Shown: piece after piece, positions 8,021-14,582 of the stretch
Layout of the letters: the number at the start of each line of letters is the position of its first letter
Numbering within the stretch: the stretch's first letter is position 1
NCBI RefSeq assembly: GCF_018100785.1
Contig: NZ_JAGJEC010000003.1
Location: forward strand, 1 to 64,000
Length of the DNA stretch: 64,000 nt
Direction: 5' to 3'
From: Maribacter sp. MMG018
GTDB taxonomy: Bacteria > Bacteroidota > Bacteroidia > Flavobacteriales > Flavobacteriaceae
Program-made: the position numbers and the translations under genes
Notes under the pieces: model-generated
Told to the model about the DNA's origin: nothing
The model's input: the letters and a program-made list of their open reading frames with translations, nothing else
The model's database searches: none

Positions 8021-8164
8021 CCAAACTTAAGCCGTATATAAAAAATTGCTGGTGTTGTGCTAAATCAAAGGTCGTTGCACGTTTGCTACGTCTTATTTTC
8101 CTACGGAAAATCCTCGCACGTAAACCCGCAACTATTCTTATACATAAACGTTAGCTTTAATTTA
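8021..8164 (+). repeat. attC-like cassette site 9 (left arm altered)
   Basis: The right arm TTATACATAAACGTTAGC (8138-8155) is standard, and there is a perfect inner hairpin ATTTTCC-tac-GGAAAAT near 8095-8111. The left arm CCAAACTTAAGCCGTATATA is poorer than in other sites and directly follows the IS110 relic, so it may be a rebuilt or insertion-damaged arm. Confidence 0.7.
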
Positions 8165-8165
8165 A

Positions 8166-8870
8166 ATGGGATCAAAAGCAGAACACAACTTTTTTACAGC
8201 AACTGCGATATGGTATTTGCTAACTGTATTTTGGGGTTTTGCTCCTTCCTTTTACCTTTCAAAATATTTTGAAAACCCTGACCCATTACCTATTCACCTT
8301 GTAATTCACGGAATTATTTTCACAATTTGGGTACTCTTATATGCAGTTCAGGTTTTTCTAATTCGATACAAAAATTTTCGAGTCCATCGATCGCTCGGAA
8401 TATTTGGACTGTTTATTTTAATTCTAATGATTCCAACCGGAATTTTCCCGTCAATTTACAAAGTGTATGCAGGCACTACAACAATTGATGGTGCTGGACA
8501 CAATGTTTTGAGATTATTTTCAGGTTATATATTATTTTCTTTCGCATTTTTCTATAGAAAAAAAGTGTTCCTTCATAAACGATTAATGTTAGGTGGCATG
8601 GTTATGCTGATGAGCGCAGCTATTTTTCGAATGTCGTTTGATTTAAATATGCAGACTAGTCAACTATTCAACAAGGGACTTCAAGTATTACCTGCTATTA
8701 CATTATTTGTATTTGATTTAGTTCGCTACAAAAAAGCAGTTTTTATTGATCTTATATCTGTAATTGCGGTATTTGGCATTTTTTACTTTGCCGATTATTT
8801 CTGGTTGTCAAATTTTGGAGAAGCATTTATGAACGTCTTGATTTCAATATTTATAACTCCATTCTTATGA
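8166..8870 (+). CDS. polytopic membrane protein, about seven helices, unknown function
   Basis: This 234-residue hydrophobic protein has about seven predicted membrane segments (roughly residues 12-30, 43-63, 75-95, 110-128, 136-155, 168-183, 194-212). The pattern HLVIHGIIFTIWVLLYAVQVFLI followed by VHRSLG is shared with a group of small bacterial membrane proteins related to DUF2306-like families, with conserved histidines at helix ends. A cytochrome-like or transport role is conceivable but not shown. The ATG at 8166 is 14 bp after the GTT of site 9. The cassette's own downstream site is a deleted copy. Confidence 0.65.
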   Translation: MGSKAEHNFFTATAIWYLLTVFWGFAPSFYLSKYFENPDPLPIHLVIHGIIFTIWVLLYAVQVFLIRYKNFRVHRSLGIFGLFILILMIPTGIFPSIYKVYAGTTTIDGAGHNVLRLFSGYILFSFAFFYRKKVFLHKRLMLGGMVMLMSAAIFRMSFDLNMQTSQLFNKGLQVLPAITLFVFDLVRYKKAVFIDLISVIAVFGIFYFADYFWLSNFGEAFMNVLISIFITPFL

Positions 8871-8875
8871 ATGAT

Positions 8876-8953
8876 TAAAAAAACCAAACAATAAGCTTTA
8901 GCTTCGTGCGCAGACGGAAACTGGCAAGCGCGTCAACCCGTTGTAAGTAATTT
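8876..8953 (+). repeat. deleted attC-like site (right portion only)
   Basis: Immediately after the stop of the previous gene comes AAGCTTTAGCTTCGTGCGCA, identical to the inner part of site 5, then GGAAACTGGCAAGCGCGTCA and the right core CCCGTTGTAAG. The left arm and most of the long-form interior are missing. The head GTTGTAAGTAATTT at 8940 is still complementary to the tail of its own cassette (AACTACTTACAAC at 9891). Confidence 0.7.
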
Positions 8954-8965
8954 AAAAATAGACCT

Positions 8966-9241
8966 CTGAGAATATTAAAAAACATATTATTATTCCAAAA
9001 AAAGATATTTTTCGTCTCGTATATAATTTCAATAGTGATTGGAACATTACTTGGCGGTAAACTTTCAACAATAGGATTTTGTTTCATTTTCATTGCTCCC
9101 GTAATTCAATATTATGTCTATGACATAAAATATAAAAACGAATATTACTATTACTTTAATTTAGGATTAGGCAATATTAAACTTTGGGCTTCTACCTTTA
9201 TAATAGCATTAATTAATCTGTTGATATTATCTCTTATATGA
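8966..9241 (+). CDS. small membrane partner of an ABC ATPase (start uncertain)
   Basis: The open frame runs from the stop at 8948 to TGA at 9241, reading RILKNILLFQKKIFF and onward through two hydrophobic segments (about 9011-9055 and 9062-9100) to IKLWASTFIIALINLLILSL. No ATG lies in the N-terminal part. The first conventional start is GTG at 9035, which would cut the first helix; a CTG at 8966 would give a natural-looking N-terminus. The next gene overlaps by ATGA, so the two are translationally coupled. Together they look like a very small ABC exporter or channel. The start may have been damaged by the deletion of the preceding site. Confidence 0.5.
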   Translation: MRILKNILLFQKKIFFVSYIISIVIGTLLGGKLSTIGFCFIFIAPVIQYYVYDIKYKNEYYYYFNLGLGNIKLWASTFIIALINLLILSLI

Positions 9242-9921
9242 ATAGACTACATATTGACAGTTTAACCAAAAAATATAATGATAAAGTAATCCTAAGTGAT
9301 ATATTCCTATCGTGCGAAAAAGGTGAAATAACAGGTTTAATCGGTAGAAATGGTTCTGGAAAGTCTACTCTTTTAAAAATAGTATTTGGGACTGAAAAAG
9401 CTGAATCGAAATTTATACGAATAGGCGAAAAAATAATTAGAAATATTTCAGATGGTAGAAATCTAATTAATTATTTACCTCAAGACAATTTCTTGCCAAA
9501 TAATGTAAAAATAGGCACATTAATAAAGCTATTTCTTTCAAAAGAAAATTCGGATATCCTATTTAACAACGAGCAGATAGTGCCATTACTAAACAAACAA
9601 AATCAAGACTTATCTGGCGGAGAAAAAAGAATAGTGGAAATATTACTAATCATTCATTCCGATTCGGAATACATTTTACTGGATGAACCTTTCAATGGAG
9701 TAAGCCCCCTTGTCCGTGATTATATCATAGAATACATTAAGAAAATGAAATTGAATAAAGGATATATTATTACGGACCACGATTTTGAAAATGTAATCAA
9801 CTTAGCGGATAGTATCCTGTATTTACAAAATGGATATTTAAAAAAAATCAATGACAAAAGCGAGTTGGTCGAGTTAGGTTATCTAACAAAAACTACTTAC
9901 AACAATACCTATAGCAAATAG
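9238..9921 (+). CDS. ABC transporter ATP-binding protein
   Basis: This 227-residue nucleotide-binding subunit has Walker A G36-R-N-G-S-G-K-S-T44, a Q-loop (YLPQDN), the signature motif LSGGE (about residue 125), Walker B YILLDEP and the switch histidine in ITDHD. It should power transport through the small membrane protein with which it overlaps by four bases. Substrate unknown; such short pairs are often annotated in antimicrobial-peptide or lipid export, but nothing here decides. The last residues (TTYNNTYSK) are encoded by the left arm of attC-like site 11, so the C-terminus depends on the recombination site. Confidence 0.88.
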   Translation: MNRLHIDSLTKKYNDKVILSDIFLSCEKGEITGLIGRNGSGKSTLLKIVFGTEKAESKFIRIGEKIIRNISDGRNLINYLPQDNFLPNNVKIGTLIKLFLSKENSDILFNNEQIVPLLNKQNQDLSGGEKRIVEILLIIHSDSEYILLDEPFNGVSPLVRDYIIEYIKKMKLNKGYIITDHDFENVINLADSILYLQNGYLKKINDKSELVELGYLTKTTYNNTYSK

Positions 9922-10114
9922 GGCGAAAAGTATTAAATTTAGGGGCTTGGGCCTATTTACTATGTCCGCCGAATTGAAGATTACGCCAGCGAAATATTCT
10001 AAATTGGCTTTGGGCAAAAAAAGAAAGAACAAAAGTTTTTGCTTAGCGCGTAGCTGGAAATCCGTCGGGTTTCTGCGCCGCACTACTCATAGCCGAGACC
10101 GTTGTATGCCATTT
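9889..10114 (+). repeat. attC-like cassette site 11 (long form)
   Basis: Left arm TTACAACAATACCTATAGCA (9898-9917), inside the ABC gene; right arm ACTCATAGCCGAGACCGTTG ending 10104. The interior carries the long-form module (GAATTGAAGATTACGCCAGC) and a hairpin AAATCC-gtcg-GGTTT. The tail AACTACTTACAAC is complementary to the cassette head at 8940. Confidence 0.85.
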
Positions 10115-10140
10115 GAACGAACCCTAATAAGACTTGGAAA

Positions 10141-10614
10141 TTGAAAAAAATAAACGCAAAAAAAGGAACTCTTTTACAACAAAAAGGAGAGATAAGTTCT
10201 AAGGTTTATCTTGTTGAAAGTGGTTTGTTACGAAGCTATACAATCGATGAAAAAGGAAAAGAACATATATATATGTTTGGTCCAGAAAACTGGTTAGTTG
10301 CCGACAACTGTGAACCCAATACACCTTGTCAATTATTTATAGATGCTATTGAAGACACCATTATAAATGTCGCTACAAAAGAAGAATTATTAAAAGAAGG
10401 CCCAGACCTAAATGCCTTGTTAAGACGTTTAAATACTATGCAAAATAGAATTATAATGTTAATGAGTTCAAGTGCAAAAGAAAGGTATGAGCATTTTATT
10501 AAAACCTATCCGAACATTACTCAAAGAGTGCCCCTAAAAATGGTAGCCTCTTATTTAGGAATTACGCCTGAAGCCCTGAGTCGTGTTCGAAATGAACTTT
10601 CTCAAAAAAAATAA
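10141..10614 (+). CDS. Crp/Fnr-family transcriptional regulator (short N-terminus)
   Basis: This 157-residue protein has a cyclic-nucleotide-binding-like beta-roll (GEISSKVYLVESGLLRSYTIDEKGKEHIYMFGPENW, residues about 17-51), a long dimerisation helix (about 95-115) and a C-terminal winged helix (RVPLKMVASYLGITPEALSRVRNEL). It starts with TTG at 10141. Relatives are about 190 residues, so 20-30 N-terminal residues are absent or replaced by the cassette junction. It probably controls the DoxX gene 84 bp downstream, where a TTGAT-N4-ATCAA palindrome lies. First gene of a two-gene cassette. Confidence 0.82.
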   Translation: MKKINAKKGTLLQQKGEISSKVYLVESGLLRSYTIDEKGKEHIYMFGPENWLVADNCEPNTPCQLFIDAIEDTIINVATKEELLKEGPDLNALLRRLNTMQNRIIMLMSSSAKERYEHFIKTYPNITQRVPLKMVASYLGITPEALSRVRNELSQKK

Positions 10615-10628
10615 TCTAATGTCATTTC

Positions 10629-10642
10629 TTGATGTACATCAA
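10629..10642 (+). promoter_or_regulatory. FNR/Crp-type palindromic operator
   Basis: TTGATGTACATCAA is a perfect 14-bp palindrome with the spacing of FNR/Crp half-sites (TTGAT-N4-ATCAA). It lies 15 bp after the stop of a Crp/Fnr-family regulator and 56 bp before the DoxX gene, so local regulation is likely. Confidence 0.65.
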
Positions 10643-10697
10643 TGCATAGGCTTTCTAAAACTATGTTTTTTGTGCCATAAAATAAAAACAAGGTAAA

Positions 10698-11108
10698 ATG
10701 ACAAATCAAAAAAGCAACAAAGCGATCAATATAGCATTATGGATTGCACAAGGACTATTAGCTGTCATGTTTATAATGGCAGGTATTATGAAAGCTACTC
10801 AACCAATAGAAGCATTAGCAGAATCACTTCCATGGGTTACATCTACACCATTAAAATTGGTAAGGTTTATTGGTATTAGTGAATTATTAGGAGGATTAGG
10901 TTTATTAATTCCATCCATTTTTCGGTTCAAACCTTTTTTAACTGTTTGGGCCGCTTTAGGTCTTGCATTGGTAATGGTTTTAGCAGCAGGATTTCATGCA
11001 TCACGAGGTGAATTTCCAAATATAGGAACGAATATTGTTCTAATTGGTATTGCGCTTTTTATTGCTTGGGGAAGAAGTAAAAAAGCACCTATACTTCCTA
11101 AAAGTTAG
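10698..11108 (+). CDS. DoxX family membrane protein
   Basis: This 136-residue protein has four hydrophobic helices (about residues 10-30, 50-70, 78-98, 106-125) and the DoxX-family features FIMAGIMKAT, an SELLGGLGLLIP block and the motif FHASRGEFPNIGTN. Members are small integral membrane proteins of poorly defined redox or quinone-linked function. It is preceded by a Crp/Fnr-type gene and an FNR-like palindrome in the same cassette, so the pair looks like a self-contained regulated module. ATG at 10698 is preceded by AAGGTAAA. Confidence 0.85.
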   Translation: MTNQKSNKAINIALWIAQGLLAVMFIMAGIMKATQPIEALAESLPWVTSTPLKLVRFIGISELLGGLGLLIPSIFRFKPFLTVWAALGLALVMVLAAGFHASRGEFPNIGTNIVLIGIALFIAWGRSKKAPILPKS

Positions 11109-11130
11109 TGGCAAATTAACAGTTGAATAA

Positions 11131-11276
11131 AAACGGCACACAACGATGTGTATAGGCAATAGCGGTTTGAGTTACAACTTGAACCGTTTTTTCACTTTAT
11201 TAAAGTATATTGTAATCCTAAAAGTAGTTGTATAAAATTCGCAACTACTTATAGCCGAGACCGTTGTAATGCATTT
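11131..11276 (+). repeat. attC-like cassette site 12 (short form)
   Basis: Left arm CACACAACGATGTGTATAGG (11137-11156), right arm ACTTATAGCCGAGACCGTTG ending 11266. Inner hairpin CGGTT / AACCG near 11162-11189. The tail AAACGGCACACAAC matches the complement of the cassette head GTTGTATGCCATTT at 10101 in 12 of 14 positions. Confidence 0.85.
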
Positions 11277-11287
11277 ATTCAATCTAG

Positions 11288-11713
11288 ATGAAAACAATAC
11301 TAACAACTTTATTTTTAATTAGCACCTTAACTTCATTTTCTCAGTCGGATAAAATAATTGGGGAATACTTTCTTGAACTTGGAAACGGAAAGCACCAAAT
11401 TGAGTACAGACTAAATATTTATTCGGACGGAACATTCGTATTTCACTCGTATACCAATAATCAAAATGGAATTCCACCAATAGTCCATAAATACGGAAAA
11501 GGAACTTGGAAATTAAATGGTGAAGTCGTTTCATTTTTTACAAGTAAGGAAAATGACTTAGACGAAAAATACACTCTGAACTTTAGTGACTCCAAAGCTA
11601 GATTCGTTACAAAACCTTCTCGGGACAAAACGGACAGGATAATAAAGACTAGACTAAAGTTTTTTGAGAGTGAAATCTTTTGGATAAAGGGACTTGACAT
11701 TTTTAAAACATAA
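11288..11713 (+). CDS. secreted small beta-rich protein, unknown function
   Basis: This 141-residue protein has a signal peptide ending SFSQ (about residue 19). The mature part, with IIGEYFLELGNGKHQIEYRL, then LNIYSDGTFVFHSY and GKGTWKLNGEVVSFF, follows the strand pattern of lipocalin-like or copper-resistance-like small barrels common in flavobacteria. No enzyme motif is visible. It has the same style as the 123-residue protein at 5.6 kb but no clear sequence identity. Single-gene cassette between sites 12 and 13; ATG 23 bp after the GTT of site 12. Confidence 0.65.
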   Translation: MKTILTTLFLISTLTSFSQSDKIIGEYFLELGNGKHQIEYRLNIYSDGTFVFHSYTNNQNGIPPIVHKYGKGTWKLNGEVVSFFTSKENDLDEKYTLNFSDSKARFVTKPSRDKTDRIIKTRLKFFESEIFWIKGLDIFKT

Positions 11714-11717
11714 AATA

Positions 11718-11936
11718 CACATTACACCAAAGCCTAAACGTAATGCGGACTTTAAGGCTTAACCGAATGGTCTGCGTATATTTATAATGTCGCTAAATTG
11801 AAAATTATGCGCCAGCGAAATATTCAAAATTAGCTTTGAAAAAGAAAAAACCAAAAGCTTTTGCTTAGCGCGTAGCTGGAAATCCGTCAGATTTCTGCGC
11901 CGCACTACCCATAGCCGAGACCGTTGTGCAACATTT
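11718..11936 (+). repeat. attC-like cassette site 13 (long form)
   Basis: Left arm TTACACCAAAGCCTAAACGT (ACC instead of AAC) at 11722-11741; right arm CCCATAGCCGAGACCGTTGT ending 11927. The long-form module is present (GCTAAATTGAAAATTATGCG) with hairpin AAATC-cgtca-GATTT. The tail ACACATTACA matches the complement of the cassette head GTTGTAATGCATTT at 11263. Confidence 0.8.
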
Positions 11937-11947
11937 AAATCACGATA

Positions 11948-12487
11948 ATGAAAAGAATAATTGTAGTAATCTTTATAATGTTATTTCATTCAGCGAACGC
12001 TCAAACTGAAAATGATATTTCAATTTTCCATAGGCTATTGATATTTAATTCTCAAAATGAATTAATGGTTGTCAAAATTGAAAATGCTGACTTTTGGGTA
12101 ACCCCAGGACTATATCAAACAAAAGAACAAACAATTAGAGAAGGATTAGACAGTATTGCATCATCCTATGGAATTAACATAAAGGAACTTCAACTAAAAG
12201 GAACCTTTATTCTAAAAAGAGAATTGAATGGAAAAAATTCAACATCATTGCGAAATATTTATACAGCAAAAATCAAAGATGGAGTAGATCAAAGACCAAA
12301 TGGAATTGAGGAAATTAATTGGCTTCCTCTTAAAAAAGCAATGAAAAAAATCACTTTTCCTCACATCAATTCAATGATTAAGTCAATAATGGCAAATCCA
12401 GATAAAGTTTGGGGAGGAACTTTACTTCAGTACAAAGAAAATGATAAATGGAAAACAAAAGTATTGGAGGAATTTTATACTATTTGA
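11948..12487 (+). CDS. exported NUDIX-like protein with a degenerate NUDIX box
   Basis: This 179-residue protein has a signal peptide ending ANAQ (about residue 18). The fold signature is NUDIX-like: strands LLIFNSQNELMVVK, an aromatic WVTPG turn, and GLYQTKEQTIREGLDSIASS followed by YGI in the NUDIX-box position. Glycine and the first glutamate are kept (G-x5-E), but the metal-binding REUxEE part reads DSIASS, so hydrolase activity is unlikely. Export is also unusual for NUDIX proteins. A binding role is possible. Single-gene cassette between sites 13 and 14. Confidence 0.65.
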   Translation: MKRIIVVIFIMLFHSANAQTENDISIFHRLLIFNSQNELMVVKIENADFWVTPGLYQTKEQTIREGLDSIASSYGINIKELQLKGTFILKRELNGKNSTSLRNIYTAKIKDGVDQRPNGIEEINWLPLKKAMKKITFPHINSMIKSIMANPDKVWGGTLLQYKENDKWKTKVLEEFYTI

Positions 12488-12499
12488 AACATAAAATAA

Positions 12500-12630
12500 G
12501 TACTACCGCCAACACCGTGTATAATTTATTGCTAGTACCGGCCTACTTACAAAACCCTCTCGGATATTTATTCGGTTTGTATTTGCTAAATTAGGTACTT
12601 GACCATGCTCAAAACCGTTGGCCGTAATGT
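12500..12630 (+). repeat. attC-like cassette site 14 (short form)
   Basis: Left arm CCGCCAACACCGTGTATAAT (12507-12526), right arm CCATGCTCAAAACCGTTGGC ending 12622. The interior shares GTTTGTATTTGCTAAATTAGGT with site 6, but the terminal hairpin (CCCTCTCGGATATT) is degenerate. Confidence 0.75.
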
Positions 12631-12657
12631 AAAACGACATTTTTGAAAACAAACAAA

Positions 12658-13125
12658 ATGACTCAATCTGAACTCATAATTTTAAACTTTACAGAAATTA
12701 GGAGAAGAAGTATAAAACTTTGGAACGGACTACCTGAGAAATATTACAATTGGAAACCGGACGAAAAGGCAATGACCGCCATAGAAATGGTCAGACATGT
12801 TTTGGAAGCCGATTACGGATGGAATATAATAATCAAAAATGGGAGTATGACCAATTATCGAACGCCTTGGAAAAATCGCCCCTTTATTAGCGTTTCTGAC
12901 GAACTTGAGTTTGCCGAACCTTATAGAAACACATTTTTAGAAAGCATTCGCCAATTTTCGGATAGAGAATTGAACGAAACGGAAATCGTTCACCCCGGAA
13001 ATGGGCACAAAAAAAACCTCGGGAAATATTTATTACGAATTGGATATCATGAATCTGTTCACGCAGGGCAATTCATTTCATATCTGAGAGCAATGAAAAT
13101 TGACCGCCCCGAGATATGGGACTAA
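12658..13125 (+). CDS. DinB/DUF664-like four-helix protein
   Basis: This 155-residue protein (from the ATG at 12658; an in-frame TTG at 12643 would add five residues) matches the DinB-like / YfiT fold. It has an N-terminal helix, then MVRHVLEADYGW carrying the first histidine, and a C-terminal YHESVHAGQFISYLR with the HxxxH pair that completes the usual metal site. Members bind zinc or nickel and some are thiol-dependent transferases; the substrate here is unknown. It overlaps the following membrane-protein gene by ten bases, making a two-gene cassette between sites 14 and 15. Confidence 0.8.
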   Translation: MTQSELIILNFTEIRRRSIKLWNGLPEKYYNWKPDEKAMTAIEMVRHVLEADYGWNIIIKNGSMTNYRTPWKNRPFISVSDELEFAEPYRNTFLESIRQFSDRELNETEIVHPGNGHKKNLGKYLLRIGYHESVHAGQFISYLRAMKIDRPEIWD

Positions 13126-13736
13126 AGAATAAAAAACCAATGACCATAACCAAAAAGCTCAAAAATAAAACTGAATCGATATACAAAACATTCTTTATTA
13201 TTGGACTCGTTTTCTTTCTAATCGGTCAGATTATATTGTTAAAAGGAAATGATTTTGTGTACGCCCAAGAACCTATAGATTTTGCCCATTGGTTTTTGTT
13301 AATTGGAGTAGTATTACTAATTCCCCAAGTTGTTTCTTTTCCGAAAAAAATCTTTAGCCTAATCGGAATTCCCTTAACTTTAATAGGGATCACCTGTATT
13401 ATTGGAATGTGCGTATTGGACTTCGTATGGTGGAGCTTTCCAAACGAAGAAATGCGTAATGAGTTTACTGATCATATTTCGAAAGTTCCATCAATCTGGA
13501 AACCTTTTGTGACCATAGGACCAAGTTCTAAAATTTTTAATCTTGGTTTATTGATTTTAAGCTTTAATTACTTTCAAAACAATAAGACAGGAATAGTCAT
13601 TATTTTATTGGCCAACCTAATTTTGTGGCATATAGTCCCATTGCCATTTCGACTTATTTTTGGCTATGCGCTAACCCTAATTGGTTTTAGTCTAATTTTT
13701 GTTCGAAGTGGAAATAAAAACCTGCTAAAACAATAG
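13116..13736 (+). CDS. polytopic membrane protein, unknown function
   Basis: This 206-residue protein has about six hydrophobic helices (roughly residues 24-42, 60-76, 84-108, 142-152, 158-175, 180-195). Start choice: ATG at 13116 overlaps the DinB-like gene by ten bases; a second ATG at 13140 is also reasonable and would avoid most of the overlap. No family is recognised. The final residues (NLLKQ) and the stop codon are encoded by the left arm of attC-like site 15. Second gene of a two-gene cassette. Confidence 0.65.
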   Translation: MGLKNKKPMTITKKLKNKTESIYKTFFIIGLVFFLIGQIILLKGNDFVYAQEPIDFAHWFLLIGVVLLIPQVVSFPKKIFSLIGIPLTLIGITCIIGMCVLDFVWWSFPNEEMRNEFTDHISKVPSIWKPFVTIGPSSKIFNLGLLILSFNYFQNNKTGIVIILLANLILWHIVPLPFRLIFGYALTLIGFSLIFVRSGNKNLLKQ

Positions 13737-13860
13737 TTATAGGTAATTGTTTGTTCTCCTCCACTTCTGAAAACCTTCACGGGTTTTCTGTTTGGTGTAT
13801 ACTTTCAAAGTTATGTACTAACCCATGCAACTACACATAGCCGAGACCGTTGGCACTCAT
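13721..13860 (+). repeat. attC-like cassette site 15 (short form)
   Basis: Left arm TAAAACAATAGTTATAGGTA (13726-13745), right arm ACACATAGCCGAGACCGTTG ending 13852. Inner hairpin GAAAACC-ttcacg-GGTTTTC keeps pairing while changing sequence relative to sites 6-8. It overlaps the 3' end of the preceding gene. Confidence 0.85.
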
Positions 13861-13884
13861 TGAAAAAATAGACACAAATAAGCA

Positions 13885-14022
13885 GATCTAAAAAGAATTG
13901 TAAAGCAAAAAATCATTGAAGGCGAAGACTTACCTGAATAGCAAGAAGCATTGGATGTTTGGGGTTTTAATAAAGATGATAAGAGGTATTATTCTAAAAT
14001 AAAAGCAACGATCAAGGTCTAA
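13885..14022 (+). pseudogene. cassette gene remnant with in-frame stop
   Basis: One frame reads DLKRIVKQKIIEGEDLPE, a TAG stop, then QEALDVWGFNKDDKRYYSKI and five more residues to TAA. Codon use is gene-like on both sides of the stop, but no start codon and no recognised family are present. It lies where the next cassette gene should start, 34 bp after site 15, so it is most likely a decayed cassette gene. Confidence 0.45.
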
Positions 14023-14392
14023 CATTAACGTGTACCGTATTTGCACCTCGCCCCCTACCCCTTATATATATTGATACTTTCCGCATTGGGAAGTAAGGAC
14101 ATAAAACAGCCACCTATTGCAATATGGGGCGTTCATAACTTAGTTATGAATGTATGCCATGTATAAAACCTTGCTCTGTTCTAGATGACTTTACGTACCC
14201 TTTTAGATTACAGCAATTGCTTATTGCCCCCAAAAATTTAAATCGGTCACTAAATATGGGTGTTTAGAATTTACGGTAATTACAATGACCATATTAGAAC
14301 TAATTTGTTGCTTCTGTTTCAGGGCCGTTTTGCTATATTTAGGCTATGTATAAAGCACATAGGTTTTAGAGAAAGTAAAAGACATAGTATAG
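14023..14392. other. gene-free stretch inside the array
   Basis: No convincing gene on either strand. TCTAACATTAACGTGTACCG at 14019-14038 resembles a left arm, but no matching right arm was found. An inverted repeat CATAACTTAGTTATG lies at 14131-14145. Probably decayed cassette sequence. Confidence 0.4.
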
Positions 14393-14407
14393 AACATAAT
14401 TTTCTAT

Positions 14408-14572
14408 GTGGCTATTTTACAACGTAAAGAAGGACAAGCAATCGAATCTTGGATCAATTTTAATTTTTTTTACAATCAGCTTTCAGTGTACATTAACGAT
14501 GATTTTCACGAATTAGATTATTGTAAAAAGGAAACCGGGATCAGTGTGCCGATTTCTTGTTTTGGGTGTTAA
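14408..14572 (+). CDS. possible small protein or fragment, unknown
   Basis: An open frame from 14393 (possible GTG start at 14408, 54 residues) reads QRKEGQAIESWINFNFFYNQ and ends PISCFGC. Its composition looks coding and it stops 10 bp before the ATG of the kinase-aminotransferase gene. There is no ATG and no recognised family. It could be the tail of a lost gene or a small upstream ORF. Confidence 0.3.
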   Translation: MAILQRKEGQAIESWINFNFFYNQLSVYINDDFHELDYCKKETGISVPISCFGC

Positions 14573-14582
14573 GAAAATAAAG

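Noticed and set aside
8057-8272. Plus-strand 71-codon ORF
   Set aside because: It reads through attC-like site 9 into a wrong frame of the membrane-protein gene at 8166.
9947-10144. Plus-strand 65-codon ORF before the Crp-type gene
   Set aside because: Entirely inside attC-like site 11; translation of a palindrome.
3017-13855. The intergenic palindromes as simple terminators or REP elements
   Set aside because: They have conserved AAC/GTT boundaries, size up to 240 bp, no T-tract, and head-tail complementarity that belongs to cassettes. Terminators or REPs would not show this. Some may still stop transcription.
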